A stretch of 64,000 bases of DNA, from contig CP155565.1 of assembly GCA_039696685.1 (NCBI GenBank), positions 434,001-498,000 of the forward strand, written 5' to 3'. The translations under genes were made by a program, and so were the position numbers. Position 1 is the stretch's first letter, and each line of letters opens with the position of its first letter. Under the pieces are notes generated by a model. It was not told the origin of the DNA. It worked only from the letters and a program-made list of their open reading frames with translations, and did not search any database. Below, piece by piece: positions 1 to 9,592 of this stretch. The DNA is from Vibrio sp. CDRSL-10 TSBA. Lineage in GTDB: Bacteria > Pseudomonadota > Gammaproteobacteria > Enterobacterales > Vibrionaceae.

Positions 1-288
1 GTCTATCATCGCCAGCAGATCACTGATGGCGGTATAGCCAATGTACAGCGAGCCGAGAATACCCAGTAAGTAAAGATAAGCGGGAGACAGATGAACCACG
101 CCGGCCAGCATTAACACCGCGGTGGTCAGCAACAGCAGTGACGCGCCATTGGTGCCAAGCATGGTCATAAATGCTTTACGCTGACCATGACGCGCTGCGG
201 TGGAGGTGAGTAAAGCCACTACCGGGCCGGGGCTGAGAATTAAAAGCAACACGGCCAGGCTGTAACTGGCGAGCAGAGAAAGGTTCAT
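1..288 (-). CDS. LysE/RhtB-family exporter, N-terminal part (cut by window edge)
   Basis: An inner-membrane exporter of amino acids or related metabolites. Only the first 96 codons lie in the window, read leftward from an ATG at 286-288. The translation starts MNLSLLASYS and carries the family's SPGP motif at residues 19-22 followed by an Ala/Thr-rich segment, a charged turn (ARHGQRK) and two further hydrophobic helices, as expected for the first half of a six-helix LysE protein of about 200 residues. It is divergent from a LysR-type gene, and this LysE/LysR head-to-head arrangement usually means the regulator controls the exporter. The family call is firm; the substrate cannot be told. Confidence 0.85.
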   Translation of the reverse strand, partial: MNLSLLASYSLAVLLLILSPGPVVALLTSTAARHGQRKAFMTMLGTNGASLLLLTTAVLMLAGVVHLSPAYLYLLGILGSLYIGYTAISDLLAMID

Positions 289-330
289 CGGGCGCTGTTT
301 CCTGTAACTGAATTGGGCCGGGCGTATTTT

Positions 331-354
331 TATGAGCACATTTGTATGAGCACA
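331..354. repeat. 10-bp direct repeat, two copies
   Basis: TATGAGCACA occurs at 331-340 and again at 345-354 (period 14). It lies in the gap between the divergent exporter and LysR genes. It could be part of the regulator's binding region or one of the many short tandem duplications in this window. Confidence 0.6.
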
Positions 355-453
355 ACTCACGTTAGTTGAGTGTGAGTACGAATCGGCTTGGGAATGAATC
401 CGCTGATTATCCTTAATCGATGCATTGGTGAAAAACGGAAAAATCTGTATATT

Positions 454-474
454 ATTGTGAGTTAAACTCACAAT
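454..474. promoter_or_regulatory. Perfect palindrome upstream of the LysR gene, likely operator
   Basis: ATTGTGAGTT and AACTCACAAT form a perfect 10-bp inverted repeat around one central A, ending 11 bases before the GTG start at 486. A related pair, ACTCAC at 355-360 and GTGAGT at 372-377, lies about 100 bases upstream toward the exporter. Symmetric sites with the same half-site in the shared promoter gap suggest binding by the adjacent LysR protein; this is inference. Confidence 0.5.
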
Positions 475-485
475 GGATAATATCA

Positions 486-1391
486 GTGACCTTACCTCCA
501 CTCTACGCGCTGCGCGCATTTGAGGCGGCAGCCCGTTTAGGCTCGTTTTCTAAAGCCGCACAATTGCTCAACGTAACGCCGGGTGCGGTCAGCCGTCACG
601 TGCGGACTCTGGAAGAGTGGTTTGAATGCGAGCTGTTTCACCGCCACGGACCCAAAGTTACTATCACACCGGCCGGCAATACGCTGGCAACTCAACTGGC
701 AGAAGGGTTCCAGAGCCTGGAAAATGCCTGTTATCACTTTGGCAATAACAACCGCAAGCTGCGTTTAAAAGCGCCGTCCACACTGACCATGAGCTGGCTG
801 CTGGATGTGCTGAGTCGTTTTCGTGCGCAGCACTCAGCACCACTGATTGAAACCGCCAGTGTGTGGATGGATGTCGACACGGTCGATTTTGTCCGTGAAC
901 CTTATGATTGCGCGATTTTGCTCGGTCAGGGCAGTTTCGGCGCCAATACCGAATGTCTGCCACTGTTCGCTGAATGGCTGATCCCGGTTTGCGCGCCGGA
1001 TTTACTCACTGCAGCGCAGCAGGATCTGACCAGTTGCGAACTGATTCACCCGACCACAGACCGCCGTGACTGGCGGCGCTGGATTGCTCGTACCGGTCAC
1101 GTTAAATCACTCAATCTCAATCAGGGCAAGGTATTTGACACACTCGAGCAAGGCAACCTGGCCGCAATCAGTGGCCACGGTATCTCCGTCGGCGATTTGT
1201 TACTCAGCCTGAAAGCGATTGAAGCCGGGCTGCTGACATTACCATTCAAGGAAGCAGTATCCACCGGAGAAAGTTATTACCTGGTGTGGCCGAAAGGCAG
1301 CGCCAAACGGCAAAACATCGATCTGCTGTACCAGTGGCTCAAGCTGGCAGTGCCGACAGATAGAGGTGTACCGGTCACTTATTTGCGCTGA
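486..1391 (+). CDS. LysR-family transcriptional regulator (GcvA-like)
   Basis: A 301-residue LysR-type regulator. An N-terminal winged helix-turn-helix spans about residues 4-62 (LRAFEAAARLGSFSKAAQLL, TPGAVSRHVRTLEE), and the remainder is the periplasmic-binding-protein-like effector domain. The start is GTG at 486; an ATG at 473 is out of frame and closes after 16 codons. The GcvA-like opening (LPPLYALRAFEAAARLGS) is typical of regulators next to exporters or metabolic genes. It is divergent from the LysE-type gene, with a perfect palindrome just upstream that may be an autoregulatory site. The inducer is unknown. Confidence 0.88.
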   Translation: MTLPPLYALRAFEAAARLGSFSKAAQLLNVTPGAVSRHVRTLEEWFECELFHRHGPKVTITPAGNTLATQLAEGFQSLENACYHFGNNNRKLRLKAPSTLTMSWLLDVLSRFRAQHSAPLIETASVWMDVDTVDFVREPYDCAILLGQGSFGANTECLPLFAEWLIPVCAPDLLTAAQQDLTSCELIHPTTDRRDWRRWIARTGHVKSLNLNQGKVFDTLEQGNLAAISGHGISVGDLLLSLKAIEAGLLTLPFKEAVSTGESYYLVWPKGSAKRQNIDLLYQWLKLAVPTDRGVPVTYLR

Positions 1392-1428
1392 CTAAGCTGA
1401 CTTGGGCAGGTCATCGGCAGGATTGAAT

Positions 1429-1476
1429 CCCCAACCAGGAATGGATGCCTGATTCAGAGCAAATTCTTGGTCGGGG
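1429..1476. terminator. Imperfect hairpin between convergent genes
   Basis: The 14-base arms at 1429-1442 and 1463-1476 pair with two mismatches (CCCCAACCAGGAAT against ATTCTTGGTCGGGG). It sits between the convergent LysR and RpiR genes and probably ends transcription from both sides, although there is no strong T-tract. Confidence 0.4.
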
Positions 1477-1496
1477 AGGGAATTGAGGCCGTTTAG

Positions 1497-2357
1497 TCAC
1501 CTAAAGGCTGACGTTTCTAAGCCACCCCGATAGGAGTCTAACGCTATTTTTAACCGGCGCAATTTATCTCGCGAGCGGCGTTTATGGTTGACCGCCAAAG
1601 CCATGGAAAGCACATCAACCAACGCCAACATCGCATAGCGCGAAGCCGACGGTTTATAGATAAAGTCAGTTTCCTGATGTTCAATGGGCAGTAATAAATC
1701 AGCATAGGAGGATAATGGTGTGTTTTTCGGCGTAATCGCGATTACTTTAACACCATACTCCTTGGCTAACTGAGCCGTGTCGACAATGGCAGGGGTAAAG
1801 CCTGTAGCGGACAGTGTGACCAGGACGTCATTGGTATCAGCGGTAGCTGCGATCATGCGCGTAAGTAACCCGTCATTATATGCTGTGACAGGGTAACCCA
1901 AACGGAACAGCCGATGCTGAATTTCCTGTGCGGCAATGGTCGAACCGCCGCCCATACCGACTGCAATGACTTGTCTTGCCTCATGTAACCACTTAGCTGC
2001 TGTTTCAATATCCTCTTCCACAATCAGGTTACGGTTGATGTCGAGCGCTTGTTTTATCGATTCATAAATACCCTGAAATCCGCTTTGATCCGGAGGATCG
2101 AGAATAAAGCGTTGGCCGAGCGTTAACGTCTGAGCTAATTTAATTTTCATATCACGTACGTTTTTGCAGCCAATGGCTTTGGCAAAACGAGTGATGGTTG
2201 CTTCACTGACTTCGGCACTCTCTGCCAATTCAGTAATACTGGCATTGGCAGCGCCTTGAATATCATCCATGATCAACTTGGCGACTTTTTTCTCCGCTTC
2301 ACGAAGTGCACCGAAGCGTTCAGTGATCTGAGATATGATATCAATTTCTAAACTCAA
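1497..2357 (-). CDS. RpiR-family regulator (HTH + SIS domain)
   Basis: A 286-residue transcription factor with an RpiR-type helix-turn-helix at about residues 1-77 (NASITELAESAEVSEATITRF) and a SIS sugar-phosphate-binding domain at about 110-240 (VIAVGMGGGSTIAAQEIQHRL, VTLSATGFTPAIVDTAQLAK). I take TTG at 2355-2357 as the start because an AAGGA stands just upstream and no ATG is available in frame. It lies 86 bases downstream of the D-amino-acid enzyme gene on the same strand, and that gene is divergent from the deacylase. It is therefore the likely regulator of the N-acyl-D-amino-acid cassette, as RpiR-type proteins often are for D-amino-acid clusters. The ligand is not predictable from the sequence. 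Confidence 0.88.
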   Translation of the reverse strand: MSLEIDIISQITERFGALREAEKKVAKLIMDDIQGAANASITELAESAEVSEATITRFAKAIGCKNVRDMKIKLAQTLTLGQRFILDPPDQSGFQGIYESIKQALDINRNLIVEEDIETAAKWLHEARQVIAVGMGGGSTIAAQEIQHRLFRLGYPVTAYNDGLLTRMIAATADTNDVLVTLSATGFTPAIVDTAQLAKEYGVKVIAITPKNTPLSSYADLLLPIEHQETDFIYKPSASRYAMLALVDVLSMALAVNHKRRSRDKLRRLKIALDSYRGGLETSAFR

Positions 2358-2374
2358 ACTATGTCCTTATCTTT

Positions 2375-2398
2375 ATGGAGGCTGTTGTCAGCCTCCAT
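2375..2398. other. Hairpin in the leader of the rpiR-type gene
   Basis: ATGGAGGCTG (2375-2384) and CAGCCTCCAT (2389-2398) form a perfect 10-bp stem with a TTGT loop. The T-run (2398-2402) is on the + strand side, so it is not a classic terminator for the leftward genes. It may be an intra-operon processing or attenuation element between the deaminase-like gene and the regulator. Confidence 0.45.
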
Positions 2399-2443
2399 TT
2401 TTACTTATAGGCAGTATAACGAAAAGCTGCGCCATGCTCATGT

Positions 2444-3716
2444 TTAAAAATGAGTTTTTACCCAGTGAGTCACTTGGTCATTGTCGTCACTGACTGCAAT
2501 TGAGCGCCACTTATCAAAGGTTAAGCATGGATGAGAGGTGGAAAACACGACGATATCGCCCACTTGCAACTCACACTCTGCGGTGACTTCAATAAACGCA
2601 TGCTGATCCATCACCGCAGTGGTTACGGCATGTTCAAGGTCCAGCGACTGACCATTTCGGTATGCACGTTCCGGTATAGGCAAACCTGCATCAAAGGCGA
2701 CGTCACGTTTGCCAAATCCTGCCACTAACTTTGTTGGTTCCGGGCGCGAGATGATATGAGCCCAAAGTTCAAGCGCGGATTCAAGGTCACCACCTATATC
2801 ACAGGCTAAACCGCTGTTTTGATTGGCTCGATCCATGACTTTACTTTGTGCGTCGAGATAGATGCCCGTATCGTGAATTGCGTAGCAACCTGGACGAATG
2901 ACTGCGCAACAAGTGGCGTTGTGAGCGAAGCATTCCGCAACAACATCGTACCAGGCCGAACCTGCACCGCTGATAATTGGTTTGTCAGTGATCAAGCCTT
3001 CACGCAGTAAATCACTGGCGAGTTTCTAGCGTTGAGCCCAAAAATTGTCTTATTTGCTCTTCCGCATTCTCACCGTGAATGACACCTTCATATACTTCAA
3101 TACCTGTTAGCTTTAGATGCGGATGCTGGTCAATAAATGCAGCCAGTTCGAGCACTTCTGTCTCTGAACGACATCCGCAACGGCCACCCGGAATACCAAA
3201 TTCAATCATCACATTCAGCGACAGATCCTGAGCAGAGAAAGCTTGCTCCAGAGCTGAAACGTTTAATTTTGAGTCAACGCAGCAGTAAAAATTCACATCG
3301 TGAGTCTGAATTAAATCAGCCACTAACAGCATGTTGGTCTGGCCGACTAATTGGTTGGCCATAATGATATTTTTGGCTCCGGCCAGAGCGGCAACTTGTG
3401 CTTGTGCCACTGTCGCAACCGTGATTCCCCACGCGCCGTGTTGCAGTTGTTGCTGGAAAAATGCTGGTGTCATGGTCGTTTTACCGTGCGGGCAGAGTTT
3501 TACGTCATGACGATCAGCAAAGGTCTGCATCCAGTTCAGGTTGTTAGCGAGTGCTGATGATCGAACGACAGCGGCAGGCAATGCGACTTCATCATATGCC
3601 AAACGAAATGGAGGCTGACCGATTTTAGGTGATGGCTGTGATTTTTCACCGTAATTCGGCACTTCAATTGTGGTTTTATGATAGTTTTTATCATTGTTTT
3701 GTTCTGGGTTATTCAT
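2444..3716 (-). CDS. PLP-dependent D-amino-acid deaminase / D-threonine aldolase-like enzyme (frameshifted)
   Basis: A fold-type III PLP enzyme of the alanine-racemase-N-terminal / D-threonine aldolase family, expected to be 423 residues. The N-terminal TIM-barrel half holds the PLP lysine in LCPHGKTTM (K79). The C-terminal half ends with a SHPCLTFD segment whose His and Cys match the family's metal site. It would deaminate or cleave D-amino acids released by the adjacent deacylase. The frame breaks at 3023-3025: removing one T from GTTTC (+ strand) joins ...GSTLE to LASDLLREG... without loss. It is divergent from the deacylase, with a shared promoter gap. D-serine dehydratase-like, amino-acid deaminase and D-threonine aldolase activities cannot be told apart here. 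Confidence 0.8.
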
Positions 3717-3798
3717 GTTTCCTTACTCCTAACATTATTTAAGTTACTGATATAATGGTATTAAGTCCTTTATTTGTGGTTTTAGTGTAAGAAAGTAT

Positions 3799-3823
3799 CA
3801 CACAAAAGTAAACCTTTTGTGTG
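3799..3823. promoter_or_regulatory. Inverted repeat in the divergent promoter, candidate operator
   Basis: CACACAAAAG (3799-3808) and CTTTTGTGTG (3814-3823) are a perfect 10-bp inverted repeat with a 5-base spacer. They lie between the divergent D-amino-acid enzyme (start 3716) and deacylase (start 3893) genes. A binding site for the cassette's RpiR regulator is a reasonable guess. Confidence 0.45.
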
Positions 3824-3892
3824 TTTCCTCACTGTTAAAACGGATGAATTTATCAATAATCCGTTCATCAACGATGGATAAGGGAAGGATGT

Positions 3893-5336
3893 ATGAGGTT
3901 CGACGTGATCATAAAGAACGTTTCAATATTGGACGGTTCAGGCTCACAACCATTTATTTCGGATGTAGCGATTCGTCAGGAACGTATCGAGGTGGTTGGT
4001 CAATTAACCTCTTATGAAGCATTGCATGTGATTGATGGCACCGGATTGGCGTTAGCTCCGGGCTTTATTGATGTTCACACACATGACGATACCAATGTGA
4101 TTCGTGCTCCTGAATGTTTGTCGAAAATCAGTCAGGGAGTGACAACGGTTATCGTGGGAAATTGTGGTATCAGCGCCAGTCCAGTGGTGCTGGCCGGCGA
4201 TCCGCCCGATCCAATGAACCTGCTGGGTAAGAAAGAAGATTTTGTTTATCCGACGTTTGCTTCCTACGTGGCGGCAGTTGAAAAAGCGAAACCTGCAGTC
4301 AACGTTGCTGCATTAGTGGGTCATACAGCTTTACGCAATAATGTTATGAACGACCTATTGCGTACCGCTTCCGATGATGAAATTGAGCAGATGAGAAGCG
4401 CTTTGAATCAGGCAATGGAAGAGGGGGCTCTTGGATTAAGTTCCGGTCTCGCTTATGCCAGTGCTAAGCAGGCTACAGCAGATGAAGTTATGCGCTTAGC
4501 CGAAGTTTCTGGGACGTCATGGCGGTATTTATACCACCCACATGCGTACAGAGTTCGAAGAAATCATTAGCGCGATGGAAGAAGCTTTTGAAACGGGCCT
4601 CTATGCCAAAGTGCCGGTTGTGATCTCTCATCTCAAGTGTGCGGGCGCCGGCAATTGGGGGCGTTCGAAAGAAGTCTTAGGACTGATGGATAAGGTGAAA
4701 CCGCATCAGGATATAAGTTGCGATTGTTATCCCTACTCAGCGAGCTCATCTACGCTCGATTTGAATCAGGTAACCGACGAGATTGATATTTTCATTACCT
4801 GGTCTGAAGCGATGCCACAACATGCTGGCAAGATGCTGAAAGATATTGCGCTTGAGATGGCAATTCCTCTGATGGAGGCGGCGAAGAAACTTCAGCCTGC
4901 AGGTGCTGTGTATCACTGCATGGATGAAAACGATGTTAAACGAGTATTGAAATATGAACTGACTATGGTCGGCTCGGATGGTTTACCTAATGACCCGCAT
5001 CCTCATCCGAGGTTATGGGGAACATTTCCTCGAGTATTAGGACATTATGCACGAGACGAAGGATTATTTTCCTTGTCTGAAGCTGTTCATAAAATGACGG
5101 CTATGTCTGCAAAAAGATATAACCTCACCGACAGAGGAAAAATTAGCGCCGGATATTATGCGGATCTGGTGTTATTTAATCCAAGTACGATTAAAGATAC
5201 AGCGACATTTGAAAATCCTATTTCATTATCTGCTGGTATCGAAAGTGTTTTTGTTAACGGAAAATTATCCTTTGCCAACGGCAAGGTTACTAATAATAGA
5301 AGTGGGGTTTTTATTCCCAGGAATAAATCTCATTAA
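3893..5336 (+). CDS. N-acyl-D-amino-acid deacylase (frameshifted)
   Basis: An amidohydrolase-superfamily zinc enzyme that hydrolyses N-acyl-D-amino acids to a fatty or acetic acid plus the D-amino acid; expected length 480, normal for the family. The N-terminus shows the beta-sandwich opening and the metal motif GFIDVHTHDD (about residues 58-67). The middle has GVTTVIVGNCGIS and, after the frameshift, HGGIYTTHMR, and the C-terminal part has SDGLPNDPHPHPR and GYYADLVLFNP. The ATG at 3893 has a good AAGGGAAGG site. Removing one T of the GTTTC at 4504-4508 restores AEVLGRHGGIYTTHMR, so the break is probably artefactual. RidA follows after 32 bases in the same orientation. Confidence 0.87.
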
Positions 5337-5368
5337 GTTTATTTTATTTAAAGCAATGGAGAATATTT

Positions 5369-5762
5369 ATGTCGATTAAGCGTTATGGTGTAGAAGGCGG
5401 AGTAGGAAACAGGCGGTCAGCATTTGCCTTTTGCACGAGCGACAGAAGCGGGTGGCTTTCTTTATGTTTCAGGCCAAACGCCAATGACTGACGGTGAAGT
5501 GGTTGAAGGTGGAATCGTTGACCAATCTCGCCTCGCAATCCAAAACTGTGTCGATATCATGCAAGAAGCAGGGTATGGCCTGGAAGACGTCGTGCATGTA
5601 AAAGTTGTTTTGACAGACTCTCGCTACTTCCAGTCTTTCAATAAAGTGTTTAAAGAATTCTTCGGTGCAAACCCACCGGCTCGTATTTGCATGGTTTGTG
5701 ATTTAGTTGTTGACGTTAAAGTTGAAGTTGATGTGACCTGTTATCGCGAGGACCGTCGATAA
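5369..5762 (+). CDS. RidA/YjgF-family enamine/imine deaminase (frameshifted)
   Basis: A small Rid-family protein, 130 residues when corrected. It hydrolyses reactive enamine/imine intermediates released by PLP enzymes, which fits the PLP D-amino-acid enzyme across the divergent promoter. Recognisable stretches are GGFLYVSGQTPMTDGEVVEGG and the C-terminal NPPARICMVCDLVVDVKVEVDVTCYR; the terminal Arg-containing PPAR segment is the usual substrate-carboxylate anchor. The ATG at 5369 has a GGAG site. One extra A in GGAAAC (5407-5409) breaks the frame after GGVG; dropping it gives GGVGTGGQHLPFARATEAGG. It is probably cotranscribed with the deacylase and followed by a strong terminator. Confidence 0.87.
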
Positions 5763-5767
5763 AATTA

Positions 5768-5810
5768 ATAAAACGCCATATTGATAGCAATTATTTATTT
5801 GGCGTTTTAT
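5768..5810 (+). terminator. Rho-independent terminator after ridA
   Basis: Perfect 11-bp arms ATAAAACGCCA (5768-5778) and TGGCGTTTTAT (5800-5810), with a T-rich right side, start six bases after the RidA stop. The symporter gene downstream therefore probably has its own promoter in 5811-5960. Confidence 0.8.
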
Positions 5811-5960
5811 TTCATACCGCTTAGTTTCATATGGCAACATTAAGCATAACTGTGATTTAATACTTGTTTATAATTTAGATAATTATCGGAAATAATATCT
5901 AATACATTGCTAATGGAATTATAGCATTCTCAAAAAAGGATTTGACATGAGAGGTGTCCA

Positions 5961-7458
5961 ATGAATAGTACACTATTCCTCACCGGTTTTGGTGTGTATG
6001 TATTATTTCTTATTTGGTTAGGATGGTTTGTTTCCCGTAATCAAAAATCTGGTGAAGATTTTTTGCTTGGTGGCCGTGGACTACCACTATTTTTAGTATT
6101 AGGTACGACAGTCGCGACAATGGTCGGAACCGGATCCAGCATGGGCGCTGTAGGATTCGGTTACAATAACGGTTGGGCTGGTGCGCTTTATGGCATTGGC
6201 GGTGCGATAGGTATTCTGCTGTTGGCTGTATGGTTCGCACCTGTCAGACGATTGAACTTTATGACGATGAGTGAAGAGCTATCTTACTATGTCGGCGCGA
6301 ATAAAATCGTGAAAAACGTGGTTGGTATGCTTATTTTTATCGCATCAATTGGCTGGCTCGGCGCACATATTCTGGGCGGTGGGATGTACCTGGCATGGAT
6401 AGCCGATATTGACCTTACCTCAGCCAAATTGATTATCGCAGCAGCATTTGCGATTTATGTCGTGATTGGTGGTTATACTGCTGTTGTTTGGACTGACACC
6501 ATTCAGGCTGTTATTTTGTTCGTTGGGTTTATCTTAATGGCGGTATTATCAGTCAATTATATCGGTGGGCTGGATAACTTGTATTCGGCGATGGATTCCG
6601 CAAGTGTCAGCTTTTTAGCGATTGATAAACTGGGTTGGTTACCTGCGCTTTCGTTAGCCGTTGTTATCGGAGTCGGAGTTTTGGCGACACCGTCATTCCG
6701 TCAGCGTATCTACTCTGGTAAGGATGTGTCGACCATTCGCCGTTCGTTTTTCGCTTCTGGTGGGTTATACCTGATTTTCTCAATCATTCCTGCGATTATT
6801 GGTATGGCTGCTCATGCGATTAACCCCGCTTTGGATAACCCGAACTATGCGTTCCCGTATCTTGCGTCTGCTGTTTCTTCCGGCAGGGATTGGTCTGGTA
6901 GTTCTGATTGCCGGTTTATCAGCGACAATGTCCAGCGCCAGCTCTGATGCTATTGCCGGGGTTTCTATCCTGCTGCGTGATGTGTATGTGATGTTTACTG
7001 GTCGCGTGCCGAATAAAGCCGTGATGCTGAATTACTCTCGATTGGCATTAATCGTGGTGATTGGCTTGGCATTATTGTTTGCTCTAACGTCAAACGACAT
7101 CATTAGCTACATCACCAAAATGATCTCTACGGTTATGTCCGGTATGTTTGTGTGTGGCATGCTGGGACGCTTTTGGCCCCGATATAATTGGCAAGGTGCA
7201 TTAGCTACGCTGATTGGTGCATCTGTCGCTTCATTTTCAGTCATGTTGAGCTCTGATTTAACCGCGTTTTGGGGTAACCCTGTGATCCCTTCATGTCTGT
7301 CAGCTCTGGCTGCGGGGGTAGTGGTTAGCCTTTTGACGCCGCAGAGCCGAGTGTCCGCCGAACAAGCGTTGGCAATACTCGATCAAGAAAGAGCTATGAT
7401 GGAAATGGATGAGGCGCAAACGGATAACGCTTCTGATAAACCTCTTGCAAATGCTTAA
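5961..7458 (+). CDS. Sodium:solute symporter family transporter (frameshifted)
   Basis: An inner-membrane SSS-family cotransporter, 498 residues when corrected, with about 13 hydrophobic segments. Typical features are the N-terminal GEDFLLGGRGLPLFLVLGT loop, GTGSSMGAVGFGYNNGWAG and the GLSATMSSASSDAIAGVSIL sodium-site helix. The ATG at 5961 has a GAGAGG-type site. The frame breaks at 6874-6876: removing one T from GTTTC yields PYLASAVLPAGIGLVVLIAG. Its position after the deacylase and RidA suggests uptake of N-acyl-D-amino acids or D-amino acids for the cassette; the substrate is inferred from context only. The cytoplasmic C-terminal tail is acidic and variable. Confidence 0.87.
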
Positions 7459-7505
7459 TGTTATTTAGTCCAATTTAGATATGGCTAAATGTAGGTAAAT
7501 TAATT

Positions 7506-7535
7506 AAAAATGCCAGCGCGAACGCTGGCATTTTT
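7506..7535. terminator. Bidirectional terminator
   Basis: AAAAATGCCAGCG (7506-7518) and CGCTGGCATTTTT (7523-7535) form a perfect 13-bp stem with a CGAA loop. It lies between the convergent symporter and CoA-disulfide reductase genes and has A/T tails suited to both directions. Confidence 0.88.
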
Positions 7536-7554
7536 GTATTTGGAGTACTGCGGA

Positions 7555-9259
7555 TCAGGCAGTAGCAAACTTATAGGTGCGGTAACCACCAATCAGGTTA
7601 CGCGCCTGGTAGCCGTTATTGACCAGTTGGCGGTAAGCGACGTTGCCGCGCAGGCCGACCTGACAATAGATGATGATCTCTTTGTCTTTGGGTAGTTCGT
7701 GCATGCGCTGGCGTAGCTGGTCGACCGGGATATTGACCGCGCCCGGCAGGTAGCCGACGTTGCTCAGTTTCGCCCGGATTGCGCACATCCAGCAGCAGTT
7801 GATCTTCCGTCAGGTTGTCGATTTCATCAAAATGAATCGCTTTGCCGTCACCTTTGATCAGGTTGGTGGCAACAAAGGCGGCCTGGTTGATTACATCTTT
7901 GGCGCTGCCGTAAGGTGGCGCGTAGGTCAGTTCCAGATGCTGCAGTTGTTCAACTGTCATCCCGGCGCGCTGAGCGACCGCGAGAATATCAATGCGTTTA
8001 TCCACGCCATCTTTACCGACCGCCTGAGCGCCGAAAATCTTGCCGTTTTGCGGATCAAACAGCAGCTTGAGTGACACGGTTTCTGCGCCAGGGTAGTAGC
8101 TGGCGTGGCTCGCGGTGTGGACATACACTTTTTCATAAGTGATACCGTCACGTTTAAGCTGCTTCTCATTTTTGCCGGTAGAAGCTACCGCCAGGTCGAA
8201 CACTTTACAAATCGCGGTGCCTTGTGTGCCCTGATAGCTTTCGCTGCGTCCCAACATGTTGTCGGCGGCCATACGGCCCTGACGGTTAGCCGGGCCAGCG
8301 AGGGGAACCAGAGTCGACTGACCGGTCACGAAATCTGTTTCTTCGACTGCATCGCCGACGGCGTAGATGCTCGGATCGCTGGTCTGCATCATGGCATTGG
8401 TTTTGATGCCGCCCAACTGACCGATTTCCAGCCCTGCTTGCTGCGCCAGGCGTGTTTCCGGTTTGACACCGATGGCCATGATCAGAATGTCTGTAGTCAG
8501 GGTTTCACCATTGCTGAGAGACAGTTTCAGCTCACCTTCAAGGTGTTGGTGTTCATCGCTTTCGCCCGCACCAATGCTGGCGATGTGGTCATTCGGCACG
8601 TACTCGACCGCACTGAGTGCGGTGCCCAGTTTGAGGTCGATGCCTTTGTCACGGATTTCGGCATGGACAAAACCAGCCATCTCGCGGTCGACCGGTGTCA
8701 TCACCTGGTCAGCCATCTCAAGCAGGGTCGTTTTAATGCCCAGTTGCTGGAATGCTTCCATCATCTCCAGGCCAATGAAGCCGCCGCCGACCACGGTCGC
8801 GTGCTCTGGCTTGTTCATTTGCAGGGTTTTAATGATGCGATCCATATCCGGAATGTTGCGCAGTGAATGAGTCAGCGGGTTTTCGATGCCCGGAATCGGT
8901 GGCACCACCGGAGCTGCGCCCGGGCTGAGCAGCAGAAAGTCGTAGCTCTCTGAGTATTCACTGCCGTCGAGCAGATTTTTTACTGTGACGGTTTTGTCCT
9001 GGCGGTTGATGGCGATGACTTCGTTCATCACCCGCACATCGACATTAAAGCGTGCCAGGAAACTTTCAGGGGTTTGCAGCAGCAGTTTGCTTCTGTCCTG
9101 AATATCGCCACCGATATGGTAAGGCAAGCCACAGTTGGCGAATGAAACAAATTCGCCCCGTTCAAACATGATGATCTGTGCTTCTTCACTCAAACGACGC
9201 GCACGGGCTGCTGCCGATGCACCGCCCGCGACGCCGCCGATAATCACAATTTTAGTCAT
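7555..9259 (-). CDS. CoA-disulfide reductase / persulfide reductase with C-terminal rhodanese domain (frameshifted)
   Basis: A FAD- and NAD(P)H-dependent pyridine-nucleotide-disulfide oxidoreductase fused to a rhodanese, 567 residues when corrected. The N-terminal dinucleotide motif is IGGVAGGASAAARARR. The single redox cysteine is C43 in SFANCGLPYHIGG. A second NAD site is VVGGGFIGLEMMEAF, and ADNMLGR and YAPPYG sit in the dimer region. The rhodanese domain has its active cysteine in YCQVGLRGN (C532). Such fusions reduce CoA disulfides and persulfides and feed sulfane sulfur metabolism. The frame breaks at 7768-7770; dropping one A of GAAAC (gene strand) gives NPGELSNVGYLPGAVNIP. I prefer the second of two adjacent ATGs (9259) for ribosome-site spacing. 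It is divergent from a persulfide-sensor-like ArsR gene. Confidence 0.88.
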
Positions 9260-9306
9260 CATTTCACTCCAATTTTTAGCCCAACTGACAGTTTACACTG
9301 GGCGTA

Positions 9307-9492
9307 CTATTTAAAACCAAGCTTTTTCAGCACGTAAGCTGCCGGACAGATGCCTGTGTAAGCACTTTGTATAAGGTTTGCACCGATGAACACGGTTAAC
9401 CAGATAAAATTCGGATGCACCAGTGTGGTCAATACCACAGAGAGTAACACCATTGCCCCTGCCACTACTCGAACGCCATTGTCGACTGTCAT
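9307..9492 (-). CDS. DUF2892 (YgaP-like) membrane protein
   Basis: A 61-residue inner-membrane protein of the DUF2892 family, which also forms the membrane tail of the E. coli rhodanese YgaP. It has two hydrophobic helices (VRVVAGAMVLLSVVLTTLV and FIWLTVFIGANLIQSAYTG) followed by the family's CPAAYVLKKLGFK ending. The ATG at 9492 has an excellent GGAGGAAA site, so longer in-frame openings upstream are not needed. It lies 47 bases upstream of, and on the same strand as, the CoA-disulfide reductase-rhodanese gene and is probably the first gene of that operon. Its biochemical role is unknown, but the family tracks with sulfane sulfur handling. Confidence 0.85.
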   Translation of the reverse strand: MTVDNGVRVVAGAMVLLSVVLTTLVHPNFIWLTVFIGANLIQSAYTGICPAAYVLKKLGFK

Positions 9493-9592
9493 GACCGTTT
9501 CCTCCGCCGATGAACTGGTTTTACTATAGAACTGTAAATTAGGCAAGTCTAATGTTATTTCATCTAAATCAGAAAAAACTAAGTTAGATTAC

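Noticed and set aside
473..523. ATG at 473 as the LysR start
   Set aside because: It is out of frame with the regulator and ends after 16 codons.
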